Shown piece after piece: positions 50,018-59,824 of a DNA stretch of 64,000 bases (its first letter is position 1; each line of letters opens with the position of its first letter). The translations under genes were made by a program, and so were the position numbers. Source of the stretch: an uncultured Erythrobacter sp. GTDB taxonomy: Bacteria > Pseudomonadota > Alphaproteobacteria > Sphingomonadales > Sphingomonadaceae. The notes below the pieces were generated by a model. The model was not told the origin of the DNA. It was given only the letters and a program-made list of their open reading frames with translations, and searched no databases. The stretch spans positions 1 to 64,000 of the forward strand of contig CAJXJR010000012.1 in the NCBI GenBank assembly GCA_913055155.1, read 5' to 3'.

Positions 50018-51808
50018 ATGCAAGTCTATGAAGCCCCCATCCGCGACATGCGCTTCAACATCTACGAGCTGCATGAAGACGACGGTTTCGGCGATCTCGA
50101 AGGGTTCGAGGATTTCGACGAGGACGTCACCATGGCCATCCTCGAAGAGGCCAACAAGCTGTGCCGCGACGTGCTGCTGCCGATCAACTGGCCGGGTGAC
50201 CAGGAAGGCTGCCGTATCGAGAACGGCGTGGTCCGTACGCCCGAAGGTTTCCAGGACGCTTACAAGCAGTTCTGCGAAGGCGGCTGGGCCGGGCTTGGCG
50301 TGGCGCAGGAATGGGGCGGCCAGGGCGCGCCGCACTCCATCGGCAAGATGGTGGAGGAAATGACCTGCTCCGCCAACCTTTCCTTCGGCCTCTATCCCGG
50401 ACTTACCAACGGCGCCATGGTGGCGCTGGAAGCCTATGGCAGCGACGAGCTGAAGAACTTCTACATGCCCAAGATGGCCAACGGCGAATGGACCGGCACC
50501 ATGTGCCTGACCGAGCCGCATTGCGGCACCGACCTGGGCATGCTGCGCACCAAGGCAGAGCCGCAGGACGACGGCAGCTTCCTTGTCACCGGCAACAAGA
50601 TCTTCATTTCGGCGGGTGACCATGACCTGGCCGACAACATTATCCACCTGGTGCTGGCGCGGTTGCCCGATGCTCCTCCGGGCGTGAAGGGCATCAGCCT
50701 GTTCCTGGTACCCAAATACCTGCCGAACGAAGACGGTTCGCTGGGTAACCACAACAATGCCGGCCCCACCGCCATCGAACACAAGATGGGCCTGAAGGCA
50801 TCGGCCACCTGCCAGATGAGCTTCGACGGTTCCAAGGGCTGGCTGATCGGTGAACCGCACAAGGGCCTGGCCGCCATGTTCACCATGATGAACACCGAAC
50901 GCGTGGCCGTGGGCATCCAGGGCCTGGGCGTGGGCGAAATCGCCTACCAGTCGGCTGTCTGGTACGCCAAGGACCGCCTGCAGGGCCGCTCACTTTCGGG
51001 CGTGAAGAACCCCGATGGCCCCGCCGATCCGATCATCGTGCATCCCGACGTGCGGCGCATGCTGATGACCATGCGTGCCTATAACGAAGGCAGCCGCGCG
51101 GTCTCCGCCTGGGTCAGCCGCGCGCTGGATGCGGAACACGCCGCGAAGGAACCCGAAGCGCGCGCTCGCGCCAAGGACTTCGTGGCCCTGATGACTCCGG
51201 TGGTGAAGGCGCTGTTCACCGATCTTGGCCACGAAAGCGCGCACCTGGCGGTGCAGGTTTACGGCGGCCACGGCTACATCCAGGAAACGGGTGTCGAGCA
51301 GTTCGCCCGCGATGCCCGCATCGCGCAGATCTACGAAGGCACCAACGGCATCCAGGCGCTGGACCTTGTCGGGCGCAAGCTGCCCGATCGCATGGGCCGC
51401 AACCTGCGCAGCTTCTTCCACCCGGTATCGCAATTCATCGAGGACCACGCGTCCGATGCCAAGATCGGCAAGATGGTCGGCGGCTTGCAGCAGGCCTTCG
51501 GCGCGCTGCAGATGTCCACCGGGCACATCGCGCAAAAGGGCCTGAAAGACCCTGAAGAGGCCGCAGCGGCCGCAACCGACTACCTCAGGTTGCTGGGCTT
51601 TGTCGCCATGGGATATTGCTTTGCCAAGGCAGCCAAGATCGCCCACGGCAAGCTGGAAGAAGGCACCGATGAAAAGGCATTCTACGAAGCCAAGATCATC
51701 ACCGCGCGCTACTTCTTCGATCGCCTGCTGCCACCGGTCATGGCGCAGATGATGGCAATCACCAGTGGCAAGGCGAGCATGATGGACATGCCCGAGGACG
51801 CGTTTTGA
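50018..51808 (+). CDS. Acyl-CoA dehydrogenase
   Basis: First oxidation of beta-oxidation, using FAD. A 596-residue FadE-type protein with an N-terminal extension; MCLTEPHCGTDLGMLRTKA and NKIFISAGDHDL contact FAD, and the catalytic-base region is QIYEGTNGIQALDLVGRKL, as in long-chain acyl-CoA dehydrogenases. A second C-terminal helical domain (PVSQFIEDHASD onward) marks the larger subgroup. It follows fadN by 17 bases and is coupled to the next gene. Confidence 0.93.
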   Translation: MQVYEAPIRDMRFNIYELHEDDGFGDLEGFEDFDEDVTMAILEEANKLCRDVLLPINWPGDQEGCRIENGVVRTPEGFQDAYKQFCEGGWAGLGVAQEWGGQGAPHSIGKMVEEMTCSANLSFGLYPGLTNGAMVALEAYGSDELKNFYMPKMANGEWTGTMCLTEPHCGTDLGMLRTKAEPQDDGSFLVTGNKIFISAGDHDLADNIIHLVLARLPDAPPGVKGISLFLVPKYLPNEDGSLGNHNNAGPTAIEHKMGLKASATCQMSFDGSKGWLIGEPHKGLAAMFTMMNTERVAVGIQGLGVGEIAYQSAVWYAKDRLQGRSLSGVKNPDGPADPIIVHPDVRRMLMTMRAYNEGSRAVSAWVSRALDAEHAAKEPEARARAKDFVALMTPVVKALFTDLGHESAHLAVQVYGGHGYIQETGVEQFARDARIAQIYEGTNGIQALDLVGRKLPDRMGRNLRSFFHPVSQFIEDHASDAKIGKMVGGLQQAFGALQMSTGHIAQKGLKDPEEAAAAATDYLRLLGFVAMGYCFAKAAKIAHGKLEEGTDEKAFYEAKIITARYFFDRLLPPVMAQMMAITSGKASMMDMPEDAF

Positions 51809-52731
51809 GCGCCGGTGCCGTGAACCCGGCGCTGGACGCATTCAGCGGCGGGCTGAAAGTGCCCGCCATCGTGGCGCCGATGTTCCTCGTTTCCGGGCCG
51901 GACCTTGTGGTGGAAAGCTGCAAGGCCGGTCTGTGCGGCACCTTCCCGGCGCTGAACCAGCGCACGACCGAAGGGTTCGACGAGTGGCTGTGCGAGATCG
52001 AAGAGCGGCTGGGCGATGAAGGCGCGCCTTACGGCGTGAACCTGATCGTCCACGGCTCCAACCCGCGGGTGGAGGCCGACCTGGAGGTGTGCATCAAGCA
52101 CAAGGTGCCGCTGATCATCACCTCGCTGGGCGCCGTGCCCGACCTGGTGAACGCGGTGCATTCCTATGGCGGACTGGTGTTCCACGACGTGATCAAGCGT
52201 CGCCATGCGGAGAAAGCTGCCGAAGCGGGCGTCGACGGCATTATCGCTGTCGCAGCAGGTGCCGGTGGCCATGCCGGCACCTTCAGCCCCTTCGCGCTGA
52301 CGCAGGAAATCCGCCAGTTCTGGGACGGGGCGCTGATCCTGTCAGGTTCCATGAGCCATGGTGGCCACATTGCCGCGGCGCAGATGATGGGCTGCGATTT
52401 CGCCTATTTCGGCAGCCACTTCATCGCCGCCGAGGAAAGCATGGCACCGCAGGGGCAGAAGGACATGATGATCGACTGCACCGCCAAGGACATCACCTAT
52501 ACCAACAAGGTAACAGGCGTTGGCGCCAACTTCCTCACTCCCAGCATCGAAGCGGCCACGCTGCACGACGCGCCGGGCGAAATGTCGCTGAACGAGGAAG
52601 CCAAGGCGTGGAAGACCATCTGGTCTGCCGGGCACGGCACCGGATCGGTGCACGAAGTGCGCCCGGCGAAGGACATCTGCGAGCAGCTGATCGCCGAATA
52701 CGAGGCCGCGCGGGCGAAATTCTGCCGATGA
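51805..52731 (+). CDS. Nitronate monooxygenase-like FMN enzyme
   Basis: A 308-residue 2-nitropropane-dioxygenase-fold protein: PAIVAPMFLVSGPDLVVES (about 19-37), AGAGGHAGTFSPFALTQEI (flavin-phosphate region) and ALILSGSMSHGGHIAAAQ. Homologues oxidise alkyl nitronates or reduce enoyl substrates; beside beta-oxidation genes either could apply. The TTG at 51805 overlaps the upstream stop (TTGA); a GTG at 51820 is an alternative start. Confidence 0.85.
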   Translation: MSAGAVNPALDAFSGGLKVPAIVAPMFLVSGPDLVVESCKAGLCGTFPALNQRTTEGFDEWLCEIEERLGDEGAPYGVNLIVHGSNPRVEADLEVCIKHKVPLIITSLGAVPDLVNAVHSYGGLVFHDVIKRRHAEKAAEAGVDGIIAVAAGAGGHAGTFSPFALTQEIRQFWDGALILSGSMSHGGHIAAAQMMGCDFAYFGSHFIAAEESMAPQGQKDMMIDCTAKDITYTNKVTGVGANFLTPSIEAATLHDAPGEMSLNEEAKAWKTIWSAGHGTGSVHEVRPAKDICEQLIAEYEAARAKFCR

Positions 52732-52769
52732 GTGGCACCGGCGGCCTTCCCGCTCGTTGGTACCACTGA

Positions 52770-53840
52770 ATGTCGCAAAATTCCGCCCCTGTTTCGCCGC
52801 GCATCACCGCGATCGCCACGGCAGTTCCCGACTGCGACGTGCATGGTCGCTATGCCGAATGGGCGACCAGCCAGCTGGACGACAGGCGCAAGTCCGCCCT
52901 TTTCCGCCGCATGGAATCGCGCGGGGGCATATCGCACCGCTACTCGGTGCTGTCGGGCAGTGATGCCGCGCTGGATTTCGGCAGTTTCTACATGGGCAAA
53001 GAAGAGCCGGGTACGGCGGCGCGTATGCAGCGCTATGCCGCCCACGCACCCGGCCTTGCGCTGCAGGCCATCGCCGGCCTGCCCTCTCTGGAAGGCGTAA
53101 CGCACATCGTCACCGCCAGCTGCACCGGCTTCATGGCGCCGGGCCTGGACCAGCTGGTCGCCCGCAACCTGGGCCTTTCTGCCGAGGTGGAACGCGTCTC
53201 CATCGGCTTCATGGGCTGCTATGCCGGCGTCACCATGCTGCGCACGGCGGCACATATCGTGCGCTCTGATCCGACGGCCAGGGTGCTGGCCGTGGCGGTT
53301 GAGCTATGTTCGCTGCACCTCCAGCGCACGCACGATATCGAAAGCCTGCTGGCGATGGGCCAGTTCGCCGATGGTGCTGCCGCCGTGCTGGTGAGTGGCA
53401 CCGGCGCAGGGCTGGCCCTGGGTGAAGGCCTTTCGCTGGCGCTGGAAGAGAGCAACGAACTGATTACCTGGACCGTGGGCGACAGCGGCTTTGCCATGCA
53501 CCTGTCGGGCGAAGTGCCGGGCAGGCTGGCCGAAGCGCTGGATTCCCCGGCAACGCAGGCAGCCATCCGTGGAGACACACCGCCACGGGCATGGGCCGTT
53601 CACCCCGGCGGGCGATCGGTGCTGGATGCCGTCCAGCGCGGCCTCGAGCTGCCCGAAACCGCGCTCGATGCTTCGCGTAGCGTGCTCGAACGGTTCGGCA
53701 ACATGTCTTCGGCCACCGTGCTGTTCGTGCTCGAACGGCTGGCGCAGGAACGCCCAGCCAACGGCATCGCCCTCGCCTTCGGGCCCGGCCTGGCGATGGA
53801 AGGCCTACGCTTCGGCTGGACAGACGGCGATGCTGTCTGA
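52770..53840 (+). CDS. Type III polyketide synthase
   Basis: A 356-residue chalcone-synthase-family enzyme with the complete Cys-His-Asn triad: Cys118 (TASCTGFMAPGLD), His278 (AWAVHPGGRSVLD) and Asn311 (FGNMSSATV). It condenses a CoA starter with malonyl-CoA units into alkylresorcinols or pyrones; the starter is unknown. It precedes an overlapping methyltransferase and flavoprotein, an order like the Streptomyces srsABC phenolic-lipid genes. 38 bases separate it from the FMN enzyme gene. Confidence 0.93.
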   Translation: MSQNSAPVSPRITAIATAVPDCDVHGRYAEWATSQLDDRRKSALFRRMESRGGISHRYSVLSGSDAALDFGSFYMGKEEPGTAARMQRYAAHAPGLALQAIAGLPSLEGVTHIVTASCTGFMAPGLDQLVARNLGLSAEVERVSIGFMGCYAGVTMLRTAAHIVRSDPTARVLAVAVELCSLHLQRTHDIESLLAMGQFADGAAAVLVSGTGAGLALGEGLSLALEESNELITWTVGDSGFAMHLSGEVPGRLAEALDSPATQAAIRGDTPPRAWAVHPGGRSVLDAVQRGLELPETALDASRSVLERFGNMSSATVLFVLERLAQERPANGIALAFGPGLAMEGLRFGWTDGDAV

Positions 53841-54516
53841 ACGGCTCGATACAGAGGAAATGATGGACGACCCGGCGCTGCCGGAGCCGGTCTATCGCGC
53901 CGTCCTGAGCGACCTTGCCCGCATCAACCGCCTCACCCTTGCCTATCGCCCCACGCTGCATTTCCTCGAACGCGTGCTGGCGGGTGGCCGTCGCTTCAAG
54001 TTGCTCGACGTGGGCTTTGGCCAGGGCGACATGCTGCGCCGCATCGCCCACTGGGCAGCCAGGCGCGGGATCGAAGCCGAACTGGTCGGCGTGGACCTAA
54101 ACCCGCGCAGCGAAGCCATCGCGCGCGAGGCGACGCCGCCGGACCTGCCGATCACCTATCGCACCGGCGACTATGCCGACCTGATGGGAGAGCGCTGGGA
54201 TGTGATCACCTCCAGCCTTGTCGCCCACCACATGAGCCGGGATGAGCTGGTGCTGTTCCTGAAAGTCATGGACGGCGAAGCGCGCGCCGGATGGTTCGTG
54301 AACGACCTGCACCGCCACGCGCTCAGCTACCTCGGCTATCCGGTGCTGTCGCAACTGGCAGGTGTGCATCGCATCGTGCGGATGGACGGACGAACCTCCA
54401 TTGCCCGCGCGTTCCGCCCTGCCGAGTGGCAAGAGCTGCTGGACGCGGCAGGTATCGAAAGCGCAAGGGTAGAGCGCGTGTTTCCCTTTCGCCTGTGCGT
54501 TTCGTGCCTGCGCTAG
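53830..54516 (+). CDS. SAM-dependent methyltransferase
   Basis: A 228-residue class I methyltransferase: SAM site FKLLDVGFGQGDMLRRIA (about 58-75), acidic VDLNPRS, then ITSSLVAHHM. ATG at 53830 overlaps the polyketide synthase stop by 11 bases; an internal start at 53863 (MDDPALP) has a good GAGG at five bases, but homologues include the upstream EEMMDDP segment. Probably methylates the polyketide product. Confidence 0.88.
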   Translation: MLSERLDTEEMMDDPALPEPVYRAVLSDLARINRLTLAYRPTLHFLERVLAGGRRFKLLDVGFGQGDMLRRIAHWAARRGIEAELVGVDLNPRSEAIAREATPPDLPITYRTGDYADLMGERWDVITSSLVAHHMSRDELVLFLKVMDGEARAGWFVNDLHRHALSYLGYPVLSQLAGVHRIVRMDGRTSIARAFRPAEWQELLDAAGIESARVERVFPFRLCVSCLR

Positions 54517-55625
54517 AGCCACCCCTTGTCCTGGGCGCCGGCCCGGCCGGCTGCGCGGCGGCAATCGAACTGGCCCGCGCCGGGCTGACACCGACCCTGA
54601 TCGATCGCTGCAACACAGTCGGCGATCCGCTGTGCGGCGGGTTCATGAGCTGGCGCACACTGGCGCAGCTGGATGCACTGGGCGTGCAGACTGCCGATCT
54701 GGGTGGCCGGCGCGTCGATCACTTGCGCCTGTTTGCCCATGGGCGCGAAGTGCACACTCCCTTGCCCCAGGCTGCGCTGGGCCTGTCGCGCCATGCGTTC
54801 GACAGCAGGCTGCGCGAGGTGTCGCTGCAGTGCGGCGCACGATTGGCAATCGACACGATCCGCACGTTCTCGGGCGGAATCGCCCGCGGACAGCAGCGCG
54901 ACTGGCACGCGCAGGCGCTGTTCCTGGCCACCGGCAAGCACGATATTCGTGGGCAATCCCGCCCGCGAACGCGCAGCGATCCCGCGCTGGGCCTGCGTAT
55001 CCGCCTGCCTGCACACCCGGCGCGCGAAGCGCTGGTCGGCTCGGCCATCGAACTGCACCTGTTTCGCGGCGGCTATGCCGGGATCGTGCTGCAGGAAGGC
55101 GGCAGCGCCAATGTCTGCCTTGCCCTGCGCAAGTCTGCGCTGGCGAAAGCCGGTGGCGATCCTGCCTTGTTGCTGGACCGCGTCGCCAGCGACAACGCCC
55201 ATTTCGCCGCACGGCTGGACAGCGACTGGCGCACGGCGCGGATCGAGACCGTGGGCGCGGTACCCTATGGCTGGATCGCGCGGACGACCGAGCCCGGCCT
55301 GTTCCGGCTGGGCGACCAGGCCGCGGTCATCCCCTCGCTGGCGGGCGAAGGCATGTCCATCGCGCTGGCCAGCGGCGTGATGGCCGCGCGACACTGGCTG
55401 GCTGGCGGAGCAAAGGCAGCGCAGACCTACCAGCGTGCCTTCGCCACCCGCGCGCATGCCCCCGTGCAGCTGGCGAAAGCCGCGCGCACCCTTGCCGAAA
55501 CGCGACTTGGCAGCACGGCGGCGCTGGCCCTGGCCCGCCTTTTTCCCGCACTGGTGCTGGACCTTGCCGAACGCTGCCGCATCGATACCGATTCGCATGT
55601 GCAGCCCGCCGTGACTTGCGCCTAG
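54495..55625 (+). CDS. FAD-dependent oxidoreductase (polyketide tailoring)
   Basis: A 376-residue flavoprotein of the geranylgeranyl-reductase/phenol hydroxylase type. The dinucleotide motif [19 protein letters not shown] (about 13-31) is followed by the second FAD motif [23 protein letters not shown] at 54495, or one nine bases further on, overlaps the methyltransferase end. By position it likely hydroxylates or oxidises the polyketide. Confidence 0.87.
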   Translation: MRFVPALEPPLVLGAGPAGCAAAIELARAGLTPTLIDRCNTVGDPLCGGFMSWRTLAQLDALGVQTADLGGRRVDHLRLFAHGREVHTPLPQAALGLSRHAFDSRLREVSLQCGARLAIDTIRTFSGGIARGQQRDWHAQALFLATGKHDIRGQSRPRTRSDPALGLRIRLPAHPAREALVGSAIELHLFRGGYAGIVLQEGGSANVCLALRKSALAKAGGDPALLLDRVASDNAHFAARLDSDWRTARIETVGAVPYGWIARTTEPGLFRLGDQAAVIPSLAGEGMSIALASGVMAARHWLAGGAKAAQTYQRAFATRAHAPVQLAKAARTLAETRLGSTAALALARLFPALVLDLAERCRIDTDSHVQPAVTCA

Positions 55626-55642
55626 GCGCCGCCCTGCTAAGA
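55615..55642 (+). promoter_or_regulatory. Putative icd promoter
   Basis: CTTGCG (55615-55620), 16 bases, CTAAGA (55637-55642). It begins inside the end of the flavoprotein gene and lies 45 bases before the icd ATG. Confidence 0.5.
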
Positions 55643-55686
55643 GGCGCGCAAATCCCGAACAGATTCCGAGAAAACGAGGCAAACCC

Positions 55687-56916
55687 ATGGCGAAAATTCA
55701 GGTCAAGAACCCGATCGTTGAGATCGATGGCGACGAGATGACCAAGATCATCTGGCAATGGATCCGCGAACGGCTGATCCTGCCTTACCTCGATGTTGAC
55801 CTGAAGTACTACGATCTCTCGGTCGAAAAGCGCGACGAGACCGACGACCAGATCACCGTCGATGCCGCCAACGCCATCAAGGAATACGGCGTGGGCGTGA
55901 AGTGCGCCACCATCACGCCCGACGAAGCGCGCGTGGAGGAATTCGGCCTCAAGCAGATGTGGCGTTCGCCCAACGGCACGATCCGCAACATCCTGGGCGG
56001 CACCATTTTCCGCGAACCCATCGTGATCGACAACGTGCCGCGCCTGGTGCCCGGCTGGACCGATCCCATCGTGGTGGGCCGTCACGCCTTTGGTGACCAG
56101 TACCGCGCCACCGACACGCTGATCCCAGGTGCCGGCAAGCTGCGCATGGTGTTCGAAGGCGACGATGGCGAGACCATCGACCTGCTGGTGCACACCTTCG
56201 ACCAGCCCGGCGTCGCCATGACGATGTACAACCACGACGAATCCATCCGCGATTTCGCGCGCGCCAGCTTCAACTACGGCCTCGACCGCGGCTGGCCGGT
56301 GTACCTGTCGACCAAGAACACCATCATGAAAAAGTACGATGGCCGCTTCAAGGACCTGTTCCAGGAGGTATTCGACACCGAAGGCTTCAAGGAAAAGTTC
56401 GAGGAAGCCGGCATCACCTACGAGCACCGTCTGATCGACGACATGGTTGCCGCCGCCCTCAAGTGGAACGGCAAGTTCGTGTGGGCCTGCAAGAACTACG
56501 ACGGCGACGTGCAGTCCGACGTGGTGGCGCAGGGCTTCGGCTCGCTGGGCCTGATGACTTCCGTGCTGATGACGCCCGACGGCAAGACCGTGGAAGCCGA
56601 AGCCGCCCACGGCACCGTCACCCGCCACTATCGCCAGCACCAGCAGGGCAAGGCCACCAGCACCAACCCGATCGCTTCCATTTTCGCGTGGACGCGCGGC
56701 CTGATCTATCGCGGCCGTTTCGACAACACGCCCGACGTGGTGGCCTTCGGTGAAACGCTGGAGCGCGTGTGCATCAAGTGCGTCGAAGACGGCAAGATGA
56801 CCAAGGACCTGGCGCTGCTGATCGGCCCGAACCAGAGCTGGATGACGACCGAACAGTTCTTCGAAGCCATCGTCGAAGGCCTGGAAGCGGAAATGAAGGC
56901 GCAGGGCCTCGCCTGA
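55687..56916 (+). CDS. icd: NADP-dependent isocitrate dehydrogenase
   Basis: Oxidatively decarboxylates isocitrate in the citric-acid cycle. The 409-residue enzyme belongs to the eukaryotic-type dimeric class ([19 protein letters not shown] at the N-terminus; [33 protein letters not shown]), not the E. coli type. The substrate-binding Arg and Lys residues are in place. AAACGAGGC precedes the ATG, and a terminator follows. Confidence 0.97.
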   Translation: MAKIQVKNPIVEIDGDEMTKIIWQWIRERLILPYLDVDLKYYDLSVEKRDETDDQITVDAANAIKEYGVGVKCATITPDEARVEEFGLKQMWRSPNGTIRNILGGTIFREPIVIDNVPRLVPGWTDPIVVGRHAFGDQYRATDTLIPGAGKLRMVFEGDDGETIDLLVHTFDQPGVAMTMYNHDESIRDFARASFNYGLDRGWPVYLSTKNTIMKKYDGRFKDLFQEVFDTEGFKEKFEEAGITYEHRLIDDMVAAALKWNGKFVWACKNYDGDVQSDVVAQGFGSLGLMTSVLMTPDGKTVEAEAAHGTVTRHYRQHQQGKATSTNPIASIFAWTRGLIYRGRFDNTPDVVAFGETLERVCIKCVEDGKMTKDLALLIGPNQSWMTTEQFFEAIVEGLEAEMKAQGLA

Positions 56917-56945
56917 TCGCAGGCAACTTTAAGTTGGAAACGAAA

Positions 56946-56986
56946 CCCCCGTTGCGCCATTGATCCGGCGTAGCGGGGGTTTTTTG
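56946..56986 (+). terminator. Intrinsic terminator of icd
   Basis: CCCCCG ... GCGCC pairs with GGCG ... GCGGGGG, followed by TTTTTT (56980-56986). The next gene begins a few bases later. Confidence 0.85.
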
Positions 56987-56991
56987 AATTT

Positions 56992-58602
56992 ATGACCAAG
57001 GCACGTCTCGAAGTTCGCCAGGCCGAAATCGGCGATATCCGCAGGATCGCGGCGCTGGCAAAGCGCGTCTACGAGGATTTCGCCCCCTATACGCAGAGCG
57101 AAATTCGCGGACAGATCAACAACTATCCCGAAGGCTGCTTCGTCGCCTTCCTGGATGACAAGCTGATCGGGTACTGCGCCTCGATAAGGATCGGTGGCGA
57201 CAAGGCGCTGCGGCCGCACAGCTGGGACGAGATCACCGGCAACGGCTATGGCAGCCGCCACGATCCCAAGGGCGACTGGCTGTACGGCTATGAACTGTGC
57301 GTCGATCCCAAGACGCGCGGCACGCGCATCGGCCGGCGCCTGTACGAGGAACGCCGCAAGCTGGCCGAACGGCTGGAGCTGAAAGGCATCGTCTTCGGCG
57401 GGCGCATGCCCAACCTGTCGCGCAGCTGGCGCCGGGTGGATGGGCCGGAGGATTACCTGGACAAGGTGGTCGCCGGGAAGATCCACGATCCCGTGGTGCG
57501 ATTCCAACTGGCCAACGGGTTCGAGCCCATCGGCATCCTCAAGAACTACCTGCCCGAAGACAAGCGCAGCCGCGCCTTTGCCACCCACATGGTGTGGCGC
57601 AATCCCTTCGTGGACCAGGAAGCCAGCCCCAAGGCACGCGTGCCGCGCGGGGTGGAAAACGTGCGCGTCGCCACCTGCCAGATGCAGGCGCGCGCCGTGT
57701 CCGACTTCGACGAATTCATGCGCCAGGTGCACTATTTCGTCGATGTTGCAAGCGATTACGAAGCCGACTTCATCCTGTTTCCCGAATTGTTCACGCTCAT
57801 GCTGCTGAGCGCGGAGGAGGAGGAACTCTCGCCGCTGGAGTCCATCGAGCGGCTATCCGAATACACCCCGCGCATTCGCGAGGCGCTGAGCGAGATGGCG
57901 CTGAAGTACAACATCAACATCGTGGGCGGCAGCCACCCCACGCGCATGGACGATGGCGACATCCATAACGTCGCCATGGTGTGCCTGCGCGATGGATCGA
58001 TCCACGAGCAGGAAAAGATCCACCCCACCCCTAACGAGGCATACTGGTGGAACATCCACGGCGGCGATGCGGTGGACGTGATCCAGACCGACTGCGGCCC
58101 GATCGGCGTGCTGATCTGCTACGATTCGGAATTTCCAGAGCTTGCCCGCAGGCTGGCGGACGAAGGCGCGCGGATCATTTTCGTGCCCTTCTGCACCGAT
58201 TCACGCCAGGGCTACATGCGCGTGCGCTATTGCGCCGCTGCCCGCGCGATCGAGAACCAGTGCTTCGTGGTGCTCAGCGGCAATGTCGGCAACCTGCCCA
58301 ATGTCGCCAACATGGATATCCAGTACGCGCAAAGCTGTATCCTGACGCCGTGCGACTTCCCCTTTGCCCGCGATGGCATTGCTGCCGAAGCGAGCGAGAA
58401 CGTGGAAACGCTGACGATCAGCGACGTGAACCTGGCCGACCTGGCCTGGGCGCGGGCCGAAGGCACAGTACGCAACCTGGCCGACCGGCGGTTCGACCTC
58501 TACCGCATCGAATGGGAACAGAAGGGGTCAGGCGGCGAAGGACCGTCGGAAGCGCCCCACGGCGCACCACCGATGCACCAGCACGGGCCGGGTGGCGGCT
58601 AG
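56992..58602 (+). CDS. GNAT acetyltransferase-nitrilase fusion
   Basis: A 536-residue two-domain protein. Residues 1-210 form a GNAT acetyltransferase (acetyl-CoA motif around CVDPKTRGTRIGRRLYEERR). Residues ~218-510 form a nitrilase-superfamily hydrolase with the Glu-Lys-Cys triad (FPELFTLM, EKIHPTPNE, CYDSEFPE). The substrate is unknown; amide or N-acetyl-conjugate chemistry is plausible. The start follows the icd terminator almost directly, so its promoter must overlap that hairpin region. Confidence 0.92.
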   Translation: MTKARLEVRQAEIGDIRRIAALAKRVYEDFAPYTQSEIRGQINNYPEGCFVAFLDDKLIGYCASIRIGGDKALRPHSWDEITGNGYGSRHDPKGDWLYGYELCVDPKTRGTRIGRRLYEERRKLAERLELKGIVFGGRMPNLSRSWRRVDGPEDYLDKVVAGKIHDPVVRFQLANGFEPIGILKNYLPEDKRSRAFATHMVWRNPFVDQEASPKARVPRGVENVRVATCQMQARAVSDFDEFMRQVHYFVDVASDYEADFILFPELFTLMLLSAEEEELSPLESIERLSEYTPRIREALSEMALKYNINIVGGSHPTRMDDGDIHNVAMVCLRDGSIHEQEKIHPTPNEAYWWNIHGGDAVDVIQTDCGPIGVLICYDSEFPELARRLADEGARIIFVPFCTDSRQGYMRVRYCAAARAIENQCFVVLSGNVGNLPNVANMDIQYAQSCILTPCDFPFARDGIAAEASENVETLTISDVNLADLAWARAEGTVRNLADRRFDLYRIEWEQKGSGGEGPSEAPHGAPPMHQHGPGGG

Positions 58603-58708
58603 GGTAATAGGCCTGAGGCCACCATTAACCTTGGATCATCGAATTGTCGGTATCCGCGCCCTGCGAGGAGGCGGGAGCGCCGTGGATGGTGGCCAGAAAC
58701 GATTGCAT

Positions 58709-59812
58709 GTGCAAAGCAAGGCCCTGCGCTGGCTGACCCATCCCGGCGACGAGGTAGGCGAGGACGTGCGCCCGCAGTTGCTTTCCTCGCCCAATGCCAT
58801 CGTCATGGGCGCGATATCCGGTCTGCTCGTCAGCGGCACCAGCATCGCGCTGGACGGCTCTCCCGTATTCCTCCTGCTCGCGGCGCTCGAATGCGCCATC
58901 TTGCTTGCCCGGATCGTCTCAATCCGCAGATTGGGGCGGATGGCCAAATCTCGTCACGAGCTGCCGGGCGATATGGCAATCCTGCTTTCCTGCGCATGGT
59001 GTGCGCTCCAGGGCGTCACGGCCTTCTTCGCCATGCAGACTGGCGACGCAACGCTGATGGTAGTCAGCGCCACCATGGTCATGGCGCTGATTGGTCCCCT
59101 GTGTGCCCGCAACTAGGCTGCGCCGCGCCTTGCCTTGCTGCTCGTATGCCTGTGTGATCTGCCATTCGTCCTGGGCGCCCTGGCAACCGCCAATCCATGG
59201 TATCTGATCCTGGTCGCGATGACGCCGCTTTTTCTGGCCGGCGCCCTGCAGATCGTGACCAATTACAAGGCGGCCATGGTACGCGCGCTCACGGCGGAAC
59301 GCACCAATCTCGAGCAGTCGCGCCGAGATCCGCTGACGAGACTGCTGAACCGCGGCGGGCTGGATGCTGCGCTAGTGGCTCTGGGATCGACGGAGCCGCT
59401 GGCCATCGTCGCGATGGACCTCGACGGTTTCAAGGAAATCAACGATACCCACGGCCATGCAGCGGGCGATTGCGTGCTGGAGAAAGTCGCCACTCGCATG
59501 CGCGCCGTCGTCCAGGACGACGATGTTATCGCGCGGTTGGGCGGTGACGAGTTTCTCGCCGTCCTGCCGAACCGCAGTCCAGCCAGCGCGAAGGAGACTG
59601 CCGACCGGCTGCTGGAGGCGATTTGCGAGCAGCCCTATGCGATACCGAACGCCCCACCGGTCGCAATAGGCATCAGCATTGGCTACGCCTGCCTGCCCGA
59701 GGATACGAGATCCGTTTCCCGGCTGCGTGAATATGCCGACGAAGCGCTCTATGTCGCCAAGGGATCGGGCAAGGGCCTCGCGGCCCGCTACCGGATGCAG
59801 CAGGCCGCCTGA
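58709..59812 (+). pseudogene. Diguanylate cyclase broken by an in-frame amber codon
   Basis: A membrane-linked GGDEF protein split by one stop. Bases 58709-59116 encode helices and end GPLCARN-TAG (59114-59116). Directly after, in the same frame, AAPRLALLLV continues into more helices and a complete GGDEF domain: RRDPLTRLLNRGGL, AMDLDGFKEINDTHGH and RLGGDEFLAVL. One base change (TAG from TAC or TAT) would restore a 367-residue protein. The downstream part could start at TTG 59135 but would lose half of the membrane domain. The GTG at 58709 is a best-guess start; a GTG at 58682 is possible. Confidence 0.75.
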
Positions 59813-59824
59813 GAGCACCTCCTG

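Noticed and set aside
59135-59812. Stand-alone GGDEF gene starting at TTG
   Set aside because: Its first residues continue, in the same frame, the membrane domain encoded before the TAG, so it is better explained as the second half of a broken gene.
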